Assembly: GCF_003892345.1 (NCBI RefSeq)
Contig: NZ_RRUE01000002.1
Coordinates: 186,001-250,000, forward strand
Source: Lautropia dentalis
GTDB taxonomy: Bacteria > Pseudomonadota > Gammaproteobacteria > Burkholderiales > Burkholderiaceae_E
DNA length: 64,000 nucleotides
Direction: 5' to 3'
This document shows, in pieces, positions 28,430 to 37,905 of this stretch (positions are counted from its first letter, which is position 1; every line of letters starts with the position of its first letter). The notes below the pieces were generated by a model. That model was not told the origin of the DNA, did no database searches, and saw nothing but the letters and a program-made list of their open reading frames with translations. Position numbers and translations under genes: made by a program.

Positions 28430-28815
28430 CAACGGCTCCAGCCCAGCACGAGATCGTACAGCACGTACTGCAGCCCGGAATCGACGAGCCACAGGAACAA
28501 GGCCATGACGACCACGAACAGGAAGACGTACAGGGTGATGGTCCAGGTTTCCTTCTTGGTGGGCCAGACCACGCGACGCGCCTCGGCCCACGACTCACGC
28601 ATGAAGGCCAGCGCACGACGGCCAGGTGCAGACAGATAGGCAATACCGGCACCGACCACCAGGCCACCGATGACCGAGAGGACGCGGAAGATCAGCGCCT
28701 GCTCGGACAGCATGTAGAAACCAGCGAGACCTGCCACCACAGCCAGGATGGCGAGCACCAGCTTGACTCGGTCGCCACCCGAAGTGACATCTTCGACTTT
28801 TTGCTGAGCTGCCAT
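28429..28815 (-). CDS. secE: Preprotein translocase subunit SecE
   Basis: 128 residues from ATG at 28815 ([19 protein letters not shown]). Three membrane segments, as in E. coli and many proteobacteria: [30 protein letters not shown] and the essential C-terminal [17 protein letters not shown]. The amphipathic [20 protein letters not shown] is the SecE signature. It is followed directly by nusG and preceded by tRNA-Trp. Confidence 0.97.
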   Translation of the reverse strand: MAAQQKVEDVTSGGDRVKLVLAILAVVAGLAGFYMLSEQALIFRVLSVIGGLVVGAGIAYLSAPGRRALAFMRESWAEARRVVWPTKKETWTITLYVFLFVVVMALFLWLVDSGLQYVLYDLVLGWSR

Positions 28816-28921
28816 GTATCCAGCCTGGGAATATGCAGTGAAAACTGCCTTGTGATGACTCTTGTTCTGACGAAAGCGGGCCTTTGGGAGGCCCGTTTCG
28901 ATTGCAACACCTTGAGGAAAG

Positions 28922-28997
28922 TGGCAGGGGCAGAGGGAATCGAACCCCCAACCTTTGGTTTTGGAGACCAACGCTCTGCCAGTTGAGCTATGCCCCT
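28922..28997 (-). tRNA. tRNA-Trp (CCA)
   Basis: 76 bases including an encoded CCA end. The acceptor AGGGGCA/TGCCCCT is perfect, the anticodon loop CTCCAAA gives CCA, and the T arm contains GGTTCGATTCC. It lies between tuf and secE, the usual betaproteobacterial place. Confidence 0.97.
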
Positions 28998-29027
28998 ACT
29001 TTCCTGCAATGAACTGTGTTTGACTGA

Positions 29028-30218
<1,191 letters not shown>

Positions 30219-30323
30219 AACTGAAGACTCCTGATGTCTGGATGGAGGTGGCTGGCTGGCCCATGAAACGCCAGGGACGCTCCCTGACCGGATGCGCTGA
30301 CAGAAGAATCAGCGCAGAAAATG

Positions 30324-30398
<75 letters not shown>

Positions 30399-30930
30399 AT
30401 TGACCCCGATACGCTTCACTTTGGCAAGCGAAGGAGCAGACGTTTGGGGGCAAGCGCGCAGTATAACACGTGCTGCAGCTGCTGTCTGCGTGGTCAGAAC
30501 GGGATTATGCTGACTTTTTCCCTTGCGTGCAAGGGGGATGCAAAAAAGTCCTCCCGCCCCTCCCGCACGCGATGACCCTCGCCATCTGTGACTTTCCACA
30601 CACATGATCGACTGGTCCGTGGGGAGAAACAGCCTGTCCCGCCGGCATCGGGCCGGCGTTTCTGGCAACATCACATCAGGGTTCGCTGCACGAATCTGCC
30701 AGCGCTTTCTCCATGACCGGGATGAGCCACCGGAGCCTCTGCAGAGGCAGGCGGGCGCCCTTGGCTCCATGATGAGGGCGAACCAGAACACCATCGCCGG
30801 CAATGGCCACCCTCTGGACCGCACGGGCATGAAAGCCGGAATGCAGGCAGGCTTTTACAGAGCCCTCCGGCGCATGGCCTGCGGCCGCACAGTCTCCACT
30901 TCGCGCTTCACAACCTTTTTCTCCAGGACC
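30399..30930. other. Spacer between tRNA-Thr and the MBL-fold lipoprotein gene
   Basis: No gene is supported in these 532 bases. It contains the tRNA-Thr promoter (30460-30488) and, at 30641-30657, a GCCGGC/GCCGGC inverted repeat. It is one edge of the accessory block that splits the tRNA cluster. No integrase, IS end or direct repeat is visible. Confidence 0.5.
30460..30488 (-). promoter_or_regulatory. Promoter for tRNA-Thr - tuf - tRNA-Trp
   Basis: On the minus strand CAGACA and TATACT are separated by 17 bases; the -10 box matches 5 of 6, the -35 box 4 of 6. Predicted start about 55 bases before the tRNA. It makes the group independent of the distant tRNA-Tyr/Gly promoter. Confidence 0.6.
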
Positions 30931-31860
30931 ATGAAACGATTCAACCCGTCCCTGATCGCCCTCGCCGTCGCTGCCGCCCTGGCCGGCTGCAGCCAGCTGC
31001 CGCAGGCTGCCCACACTTCCCGCGCCACCGCCGGCGTGAAGGAAATGGCCGAGGCGCCGCTGATCATCGGCACCTACAATCCGGGCGAGGAAGCCATCTT
31101 CGCCGTGTCGTCCACCCTGGTGCAGGGCAAGAAGGAGGCCGTGCTGATCGACGCGCAGTTCTCCGCTGCCGATGCCCGCAAGGTGGCGGAGATGGTCCGC
31201 AAGAGCGGCAAGAAGCTGACCACCATCTACATCAGCCACTCCGATCCAGACTACTACTTCGGGCTGGACACGCTGCACGCGGCCTTCCCCGAGGCGCGGA
31301 TCGTGGCCACGCCGCAGACCATCCGGAACATCCGGGCCACCGAGGCCGTCAAGCGCAAGGTCTGGGGCCCACAGCTGGGTGAGAACGCACCGAAGCAGAT
31401 CATCATCCCCGAGCCCCTGGACGGTGACCGCCTGAAGCTGGAAGGCCAGACGCTGCAGGTGGTGGGGCTGGATGGACCTTCGCCGGACCGTACCTTCGTG
31501 TGGATTCCGTCGATTCGCGTGGTGGCAGGCGGCATTCCGGTCGTGGCCGGCGAGCACGTCTGGATGGCCGACACGCAGACCCCCGCCTCGCATGCGGCCT
31601 GGCTGGAAACGCTGGCGCGCATCGAGCAGCTGCAGCCGTCCGTGGTCATTCCCGGCCACTATGCACCCGGCAGTGCCCTCGACACGAGCGCGGCACGTTT
31701 CACGGCCGACTACATCCGTGCCTTCGACGAGGAAACGGCCAAAGCGCGCAACTCGGCCGAGCTGATCGAGGCCATGAAGGTCCGCTATCCGAAGCTGAGC
31801 GGCGAAGGCTCGCTGGAGATGAGCGCCAAGGTGGCCAAGGGCGAGATGCAGTGGCCGTGA
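30931..31860 (+). CDS. Metallo-beta-lactamase-fold lipoprotein with altered metal motif
   Basis: 309 residues. ATG at 30931 starts a lipoprotein signal, MKRFNPSLIALAVAAALAGC, with lipobox LAGC and Cys at position 20. The MBL fold follows: strand VLIDAQFSAADARKVAEMV, then the metal loop, which reads ISHSDPDYYFG instead of the usual H-x-H-x-D-H-x-x-G. So the second His is Asp and the last His is Tyr. A later His is kept in VVIPGHYAPG. This divergent form occurs in other MBL-fold hydrolases of unknown role, so it may bind metal differently. Likely periplasmic and membrane anchored. The frame is open upstream to 30604, but homology and the signal peptide fix the start. Confidence 0.75.
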   Translation: MKRFNPSLIALAVAAALAGCSQLPQAAHTSRATAGVKEMAEAPLIIGTYNPGEEAIFAVSSTLVQGKKEAVLIDAQFSAADARKVAEMVRKSGKKLTTIYISHSDPDYYFGLDTLHAAFPEARIVATPQTIRNIRATEAVKRKVWGPQLGENAPKQIIIPEPLDGDRLKLEGQTLQVVGLDGPSPDRTFVWIPSIRVVAGGIPVVAGEHVWMADTQTPASHAAWLETLARIEQLQPSVVIPGHYAPGSALDTSAARFTADYIRAFDEETAKARNSAELIEAMKVRYPKLSGEGSLEMSAKVAKGEMQWP

Positions 31861-31890
31861 TGCCGGTCAGGGGCCTGTAATTCCGGGAGT

Positions 31891-31914
31891 CGGCCTCCCT
31901 GCCGGAGGCCGTTT
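31891..31914 (+). terminator. Hairpin after the MBL-fold gene
   Basis: An 8-bp stem, CGGCCTCC/GGAGGCCG, with a 5-base loop, followed by only three T residues, 31 bases after the stop. Confidence 0.5.
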
Positions 31915-32051
31915 GCCTTCCGGCGCCCGGGCCAGCGGCACGCGTGCGGGGTTGGCTGCCCCGTTACTATGTTCGTGTCCTGGACAACCAGGGCTTTGGC
32001 CGGCCCACACGGAAACGAATGCGTGCATGGGGACGAATGCGTTCATGACAG

Positions 32052-32750
32052 TCAGGGATGCAGCACCCGCAGTTCATCCAGCAGCATCAGCAGCTGGTGG
32101 ATCTTCTCTTCGCTGAACTTCTCCTGCAGACGGGCATAGCTGTTCTCCACCTCGCCGGACATGCGCTCGAAGCAGGTTCGCCCTGCTTCGGTCAGCTCCA
32201 CGAAGACGCGGCGCTGGTCGTGACTGGCCTTGTAGCGGCGCACCATCCCGTTGCGCTCCATGCGCTGCAGCACGCCCGTCATGCTGGGCTTCAGGATGCA
32301 GACCAGATCGGCCAGGCAGTGGCTTTCGAGCACACCGTGGCGGTACAGCACGCGGATGACGCGCCACTGCTGTTCGGTGAGCCCATGCCGGTTGAGCAGC
32401 GGCCGGAAGAACAGCATGGCCGCCTCCCGGGCCTGCAGCAGGGCCAGCGTGAGCGAAGGGCGCTCCATGGGGGACGCGCCCGGCACCAGCCCGACGGGCG
32501 AAGCGCCGGCATTGGGGCGCCCCGGGCATTCGACGGACAGCAGGAAGCCGGGATCGGCCAGCGGGATGCTGTCGTGATCCAGGGCAGCCGCGCCGGCAGG
32601 CAGGGGCACATCGGTCAGGGAAACCGGCACATCGACCGTCTGCGGCTGCCCGGGTGAAGCGGCGGTTTGAGGAGACATCACGTCCTGCCGCGCATCGGCC
32701 GGCAGCGACGATCCATCCTGAAGGGCGTCGAGGCGAATGTCTGTTTTCAT
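32052..32750 (-). CDS. MarR-family regulator, HpaR-like, with long N-terminal extension
   Basis: 232 residues from ATG at 32750. The last 140 residues closely resemble HpaR, the repressor of homoprotocatechuate/4-hydroxyphenylacetate degradation: SLTLALLQAREAAMLFFRPL, HGLTEQQWRVIRVLYRHG, the winged-helix part CILKPSMTGVLQRMERNGMV and wing DQRRVFVELTEAG. HpaR proteins are about 150 residues, so about 90 N-terminal residues of low-complexity character (MKTDIRLDALQDGSSLPAD and on) are extra. A later in-frame start, such as MERPSLTLALL, would give a normal-length HpaR. It follows the flavin reductase gene on the same strand, so it probably controls it. Confidence 0.8.
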   Translation of the reverse strand: MKTDIRLDALQDGSSLPADARQDVMSPQTAASPGQPQTVDVPVSLTDVPLPAGAAALDHDSIPLADPGFLLSVECPGRPNAGASPVGLVPGASPMERPSLTLALLQAREAAMLFFRPLLNRHGLTEQQWRVIRVLYRHGVLESHCLADLVCILKPSMTGVLQRMERNGMVRRYKASHDQRRVFVELTEAGRTCFERMSGEVENSYARLQEKFSEEKIHQLLMLLDELRVLHP

Positions 32751-32995
32751 GGGATGGCAGGAATGCACAATGGGGGCAGGATACCCCAGAGCGCGCCTGA
32801 AGGTAGGCAATGTAGGTGATTCGGCCCGCATCAGGCCCCTGATCCCGGGTTGCCGGAGCGTGTCATGGCCTCATTCGCCCCCCGCGTCACCCTCCCCGGA
32901 TCCGTGACTGACAGGGCGCAGCCCGATGGGCCTGACACGGTTCTGAAGGGGCGTATTCCGAAGGGGGAGCAGGGACCGAAGGGAGGGGCCTGGAC

Positions 32996-33964
32996 TCAGC
33001 GAAAGCCCGCAATCAGCGTCTTGAGCATGTCGCGGAAATCGTCCTTCTGCTGCGCCGAGAATGGGCGGAAGGCCAGTTCCTGCTGGCGCTCGGCCATGGC
33101 CCATACGGCCACCGCCTGTTCGTGGCCAGCCGGGGTGAGCTGGAAGCGATCTCCCTCCAGCCGCTCGACCAGCCCCCGCTCGCGCAGCAGGGTCAGCACC
33201 GGCCCCACTTCCCGTGCAGGCATGGCAGCCTGCTGGACCAGCGAACGCATGTCGCAGGGGACGCCGGTGTCGAGCACCAGCAGGACACGGGTCTCGCCAC
33301 GGCTCCAGCCGGAACTGCGGCGTTCGGCCTGGTACGCCTGCTGGTAGGCACGCACGGCCTGGGTCATCAGATAGTAGAAGTTGTCCTCCAGGCGGCTGTG
33401 CAGGCCGCTGGTGGTGTGACAGGACTCGCAGGGTTCATCGACCTGCGGGTGCGGAATGGCCATGCCGTAGGTGCCCTGGTGGTAGAGCAGCGGTGAGCGC
33501 CCGTAGTCACCAAAGGCCACCACCCGGCCGATCAGGATCCAGTGGTCGCCACCGTCCACCGTCTGATGTTTCTCGCACTCGAAGCTGGCCGCGGTGCCGT
33601 CGATCAGCACGGTGCCCCCCACGCCGGCCCGGTGGGCGACGCCGGCAAAGCGGTCATCGGCGGGACGGGCGAACTGGTTGGACAGGTCGATCTGGTTGGC
33701 TGCCAGGATGTTGACGGCAAAATGCGTGGCCTCGGCAAAGACCGGATAGCTGCCCGACCGCTTGACGATGCTCCAGAGGATCAGCGGCGGATCCAGCGAT
33801 ACCGAATTGAAGCTGTTGGCGGTCACGCCCACCTGCCGCCCGCCTGCACTGGCGGTCATGATGGTGACACCGGTGGCAAAGTTGCCCAGTGCCCGCCGGA
33901 AGGCGCGCGGATCGATGGCCGGCGTCTCGGTGAAGGACGGCGGCCGGGATGGAGTGGTGCTCAT
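32996..33964 (-). CDS. Flavin reductase with C-terminal MarR-like domain (4-HPA hydroxylase C1 type)
   Basis: 322 residues. The N-terminal flavin reductase domain (about 25-185) has FRRALGNFATGVTIMTASAG, GVTANSFNSVSLDPPLILWS and the GDHWILIGRVVAFGD strand. The C-terminal part (about 205-322) is a winged-helix, MarR-like domain: RAYQQAYQAERRSSGWSRGE, LVQQAAMPAREVGPVLTLLR, LTPAGHEQAVAVW. This fusion is known from the C1 reductase of Acinetobacter 4-hydroxyphenylacetate 3-hydroxylase, where the second domain binds the substrate and stimulates reduced-flavin release. The oxygenase partner (C2) is not in this window. ATG at 33964 (MSTTPSRPP). Confidence 0.82.
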   Translation of the reverse strand: MSTTPSRPPSFTETPAIDPRAFRRALGNFATGVTIMTASAGGRQVGVTANSFNSVSLDPPLILWSIVKRSGSYPVFAEATHFAVNILAANQIDLSNQFARPADDRFAGVAHRAGVGGTVLIDGTAASFECEKHQTVDGGDHWILIGRVVAFGDYGRSPLLYHQGTYGMAIPHPQVDEPCESCHTTSGLHSRLEDNFYYLMTQAVRAYQQAYQAERRSSGWSRGETRVLLVLDTGVPCDMRSLVQQAAMPAREVGPVLTLLRERGLVERLEGDRFQLTPAGHEQAVAVWAMAERQQELAFRPFSAQQKDDFRDMLKTLIAGFR

Positions 33965-34197
33965 GGGCATGCAAGGAAAATGGAATGGGCGCATTCAATC
34001 ACATCCCGCCCCTGGGGCACACCGTACTGCGGCGCAGACGGTACAGCGCGTGTCGTGGACCATTGCCCCCACCTGCATCAGGGCGATCAGGCGCTTCGCG
34101 CTTATTCCCGATAATATTGCTCAACTATTTTATCCTGCTGCCACCTCCCCCGCCGGGAATCAGGGGCTGGCGGCAACCAACCCGAAGGACGTAAACC

Positions 34198-34653
34198 ATG
34201 AGTATCGCTCCCAGTACCGCCGCAAACATCGCCCCCAGCAACCAGGCGCTGCTCGACGCCCTGGACAAGGTGGCCGTGATTTCCACCACCGACCTGCAGG
34301 GCAACATCACCTATGCCAACGAGCTGTTCTGCCGGCTGACCGGCTACACGAGCGACGAACTGGTGGGCAGGCCGCACAGCCTGGTGCGCCACCCGGATGT
34401 ACCCAAGTCGCTGTACAAGAACATGTGGGATACGATCAGGGACGGCCGGATCTGGACGAGCATCATCCCCAACGTGGGCAAGGATGGCTCGGTCTATGTG
34501 GTGGACACGACGGTACAGCCAATGTTCGATGACACAGGCAAGGTCACGTCCTACATCAGCATCCGCCGGATGGTGAACGACCTGATGGAAGACTTCGAGG
34601 CGGTCGAACAGGCGAAGGAAATCTTCGACGACTACTACGACCGGCAGCACTGA
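34198..34653 (+). CDS. Single PAS-domain protein, Aer-like
   Basis: 151 residues, almost only one PAS domain: VAVISTTDLQGNITYANELF, RLTGYTSDELVGRPHSLVRH, PDVPKSLYKNMWDTIRDG, then TSIIPNVGKDGSVYVVDTTV. The RHPDVPKSLYKNMWDTI stretch is typical of Aer-type FAD-binding PAS domains that sense redox state. There is no membrane segment, HAMP or methyl-accepting domain, so it must signal through another protein. The ATG at 34198 follows GGACG. Confidence 0.85.
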   Translation: MSIAPSTAANIAPSNQALLDALDKVAVISTTDLQGNITYANELFCRLTGYTSDELVGRPHSLVRHPDVPKSLYKNMWDTIRDGRIWTSIIPNVGKDGSVYVVDTTVQPMFDDTGKVTSYISIRRMVNDLMEDFEAVEQAKEIFDDYYDRQH

Positions 34654-34740
34654 CCGGGCAGCGGGGCCAAATGGCTTTATGATCGGGGCCACCGGAACGT
34701 GTCACGAAATCACTTTCAGCAGTACGCACCACATTCACGC

Positions 34741-36285
34741 ATGAACACCATCGCCAAGCATCTGGTGATCGGCTATGGGTCGGAGTCGGGCAATGCCCGG
34801 GCACTGGCCCAGCAGCTGGCCGCCAACCCGGCCCTGAAGGCTTTCTCCCCCGAGGTTCTGACGCTGGACGAAATCTCGCCCGGCATGTTGCAGGGCGATG
34901 ATCCGCTGCTCATCATCTCGGCCTCGTTTGGCGACGGCGAGCCTCCGGGCAATGCCGAGGCCTTCCTGGCGCTGCTGCAGGCAACGCCTTCCCTGTCCAG
35001 CCTGCGCTATGCCATTTTTGGGCTGGGCGACACCAGCTACCCCCACTTCTGCGGCTTCACGAAGCAGGTGGACGCGCTGCTGCAGGAACGCGGCGCCACG
35101 GCGCTGGTCAACCGGGTGGATGCCGACAGCAACTACCGGCAGTTCTTCGAGAAGTGGACGCCGGTGGTGGAGAAGGTGCTCCACGGGGATCTGGAGGCAG
35201 GGCGCGCACTGCAGCTGCAGGTCAAGGCCTACGGCGCCGGCGAGGCCTTCGAGGCCCCGCTGCTGGAACGCCGGCAGCTCAACACCAGCGATCCGGCGGC
35301 CTGGCACATCCGGCTGGACACCACCGGCAGCGGCATGCTGTGGCGTGCCGGCGACACCGTGTACGTGATGGCCGAGAACGACCCGCAGCTGCTGGGCGCG
35401 CTGGCCAAATACTATGGCTCGTTCGAAGCGCCGGCCCTGCTGCGCCACAAGGAGCTGCGGCAGATCAGCAAGGGCGTGCTGCGCGACCTGGCGAAGCTGA
35501 CCGGCAACGAGAAGCTGAAGGAGCTGCAGAAGTTCAAGAACCGCAAGGCACTGGAAGAGTACCTGTACCACGCCGACATCCTGGACATCCTGAAGGACTT
35601 CGCCTCGCCCGAGAGCGTGCCGCTGCCCGAGCTGGCCAAACTGCTGTCGGCCTGCCTGGTGCGGGCCTACTCGATTGCCTCGCACGGTGAGGCCGGCCAT
35701 CTGGACCTGTGCATGCGCGAGGTGAGCTACGAGCACAACGGCCGCCCGCACAAGGGCACGGCCACCCGCTGGCTGCTGTCGCACGAGGGGCCGTTCCGCA
35801 TCTACTGCCGTGCCAATCCGGGCTTCCATCTGGCCGGCAGTGCCGACACGCCGCTGATCCTGGTGGGTACGGGTACGGGCATCGCCCCGCTGATCGGCCT
35901 GCTGCGCGAGATGCAGGCGCAGGGCATCCGTCGTGAAACGGTGCTCATCTTCGGCGAGAAACACCGTTCGGAAGACTTCCTGTACGAAGACGAGCTGAAG
36001 GCCCTGCAGCAGGAAGGTGTGCTGGGCACGCTGATCACGGCCTTCTCGCGCGATGGCGCCGAAAAATACTACGTACAGAATGCCATTGCCGATCATGCCG
36101 GTACGCTGCTTCCGCTGCTGGACCGGGGGGCGCACGTCTACCTGTGCGGCAACAAGGCGCATCTGGAACAGGCCGTGTCGGGCGCCGTCAACACGCTGAT
36201 GGAAGGCAGCAGCGAGCTGGCCGCCGACGATACGGGCTGGAAGCTGCTGCAGCGCCAGGGACGGCTGCACCTGGAGCTGTACTGA
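34741..36285 (+). CDS. Diflavin NADPH reductase, CysJ-like
   Basis: 514 residues from ATG at 34741 (a GTG at 34699 would add 14). N-terminal flavodoxin domain with the FMN loops GSESGNARALAQQL, SASFGDGEPPGNAEAF and FGLGDTSYPHFCGFTKQVDA. Next is an FAD domain with RAYSIAS (R-x-Y-S), then NADPH-binding GTGTGIAPLIGLLREM, FGEKHRSEDFLYEDEL and VYLCGNKAHLEQAV. CysJ is about 600 residues, so the linker is shorter here. No hemoprotein subunit (cysI) is adjacent, so the partner may be another acceptor. A truncated globin gene is next. Sulfite reductase alpha subunit is the closest family call. Confidence 0.8.
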   Translation: MNTIAKHLVIGYGSESGNARALAQQLAANPALKAFSPEVLTLDEISPGMLQGDDPLLIISASFGDGEPPGNAEAFLALLQATPSLSSLRYAIFGLGDTSYPHFCGFTKQVDALLQERGATALVNRVDADSNYRQFFEKWTPVVEKVLHGDLEAGRALQLQVKAYGAGEAFEAPLLERRQLNTSDPAAWHIRLDTTGSGMLWRAGDTVYVMAENDPQLLGALAKYYGSFEAPALLRHKELRQISKGVLRDLAKLTGNEKLKELQKFKNRKALEEYLYHADILDILKDFASPESVPLPELAKLLSACLVRAYSIASHGEAGHLDLCMREVSYEHNGRPHKGTATRWLLSHEGPFRIYCRANPGFHLAGSADTPLILVGTGTGIAPLIGLLREMQAQGIRRETVLIFGEKHRSEDFLYEDELKALQQEGVLGTLITAFSRDGAEKYYVQNAIADHAGTLLPLLDRGAHVYLCGNKAHLEQAVSGAVNTLMEGSSELAADDTGWKLLQRQGRLHLELY

Positions 36286-36571
36286 CATCAACGCACGGAT
36301 TCGGGGCTGACCCTAAGCCCCCCTCGAGCATGCAGGACAAGGCGGCAGGACCACAGAAACCTCCACGGCTTCAAGACACTGGCAGCGCCGCCATCACAGT
36401 CCATGCACGCCCAAAGGGAGGTTCCGCGGGGACGAACGAGCCCATGACACGCTCTATACGAAGGTCAATGCACACCGGCGGGGCGTGGTGTCACAATGAA
36501 GGACACGGGAAGTGCCTCCCGCACGGGGGGCGCCTCCGCTGTCCTTTTCCTTTGCGCCCGACCGCATCATC

Positions 36572-36967
36572 ATGCCTGCCGACATCTGCACCGAAGAAGA
36601 GATCCACCAGATGGTGCACAGCTTCTATGCACGCATCCGCGAGGATGAAGTGCTGGGGCCGATCTTCAACGATCACATCGACGACTGGCCGGCCCATCTG
36701 GTCAAGCTGGAAGACTTCTGGTCCAGCCTGCTGCGCCGCACCGGCCGCTTCATGGGGCAGCCCATGCCCAAGCACGTGGCCCTGCCCCATCTCACGGCCG
36801 AGATGTTCGAGCGCTGGCTGGCCCTCTTTGCCGACAACCTGAAGGACAACCCCAACCAGCGGATGGCCGCCCAGGCCAACGCCATGGCCGGCCGCATTGC
36901 CCAGCGCCTGTGGCTGGGCTACCAGATGGGCAATTTTCCCGACAGGGAGGCCACACCGCTGCCTTAA
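36572..36967 (+). CDS. Group III truncated haemoglobin
   Basis: 131 residues from ATG at 36572. It shows the trHb fold: IHQMVHSFYARIREDEVLGP, IFNDHIDDWPAHLVKLEDFW, and the proximal-His region HVALPHLTAEMFERWLALF, where a His two helical turns before FERWL would ligate haem. The DW-x-x-HL-x-x-x-x-DFWSS block is typical of group III. Such globins bind oxygen or NO; the exact role is unsettled. The start is chosen at MPADICTEEE, where homology begins. Confidence 0.88.
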   Translation: MPADICTEEEIHQMVHSFYARIREDEVLGPIFNDHIDDWPAHLVKLEDFWSSLLRRTGRFMGQPMPKHVALPHLTAEMFERWLALFADNLKDNPNQRMAAQANAMAGRIAQRLWLGYQMGNFPDREATPLP

Positions 36968-37090
36968 CACCAAATAACACTACGGCAACACAGACCTTTT
37001 CAGCGCGTTACGTCACACAGTTCCACAATCTCCGGCTGTTTCCTGATGGTTTGCGGCCGGACATTCGCCGGCCAGTCATGGTGCTGTGGC

Positions 37091-37756
37091 ATGAGCAAGA
37101 CGCTGACCTACCTCTTCGACCCGCTGTGCGACTGGTGCTATGGCATCAATCAGGCACTGGCCCGGCTGGTGGAATCCACCGGCGTGGCGCTGGCCCTGCT
37201 GCCGAGCGGCCAGTTCTCCGGCAATGGCGCCCGGCCGATGAGCACCGCCCTGGCAGGTCATGCGTGGACCAATGATCTGCACATCGAGCAGCTCACCGGC
37301 CTGCCCTTCAGCACCCGCTACCGTGACCGGGTACTGGGCAGCCAGCAGCCTCTCGACAGCACGCTGCCCACCCTGGCCCTGACGGCCGTGTCGCTCACCA
37401 CCCCCTGCCGCGAGTTCGAGGCCCTGCAGGGCCTGCAGCACGCCCGCTATGCCGGCGGCCAGAACGTCACCGATCCCGCCGTAGTGGCCGCGCTGCTGGA
37501 AGAGATGGGACTGGCAGAGGCCGCCCTGGGCATGCAGCGCCCCACGGATGCCCTGCAGGCGGCCCACCGCAGCCGCATCGATACCGCCCGGGCGCTGATG
37601 CAGCAGCACTCGGCCCGCGGGGTGCCCGCCTTCATCTTCGACGACGGGCAGGGCTGTCTGCGCTCGCTGCCGGCCAGCCTGCTCATTACCCAGCCCATGC
37701 ACTTTGCCCGGCAGATCCACGGTATCTCCGAGGACGAGCTGGACAACCTGCTGTAA
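37091..37756 (+). CDS. DsbA-family thioredoxin-fold protein
   Basis: 221 residues starting MSKTLTYLFDPLCDWCYGIN. The motif CDWC is a two-cysteine active site of the DsbA/FrnE type. The helical insertion and C-terminal GVPAFIFDD (cis-Pro loop V-P) complete the fold. There is no signal peptide, so it works in the cytoplasm, as FrnE-like oxidoreductases do. The ATG at 37091 is preferred because the fold starts there. Confidence 0.85.
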   Translation: MSKTLTYLFDPLCDWCYGINQALARLVESTGVALALLPSGQFSGNGARPMSTALAGHAWTNDLHIEQLTGLPFSTRYRDRVLGSQQPLDSTLPTLALTAVSLTTPCREFEALQGLQHARYAGGQNVTDPAVVAALLEEMGLAEAALGMQRPTDALQAAHRSRIDTARALMQQHSARGVPAFIFDDGQGCLRSLPASLLITQPMHFARQIHGISEDELDNLL

Positions 37757-37905
37757 CCGGCAGAGGCACATCACGGGCGCCCAGGGGAGATTTTCCTTCG
37801 GGCCGGATCCGGCCGTGTGCTGCCGGCGTTTCCCCGCCTGCGCGGCACCTTGTCAAGCACGCAAATCCGGAGCCAGCGCAGGAACGGACCGGTCCATGCC
37901 GCGCG

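Noticed and set aside
37801-37814. 14-bp palindrome GGCCGGATCCGGCC between convergent genes
   Set aside because: No loop and no T-run, so not a terminator; such GC palindromes are expected by chance here.
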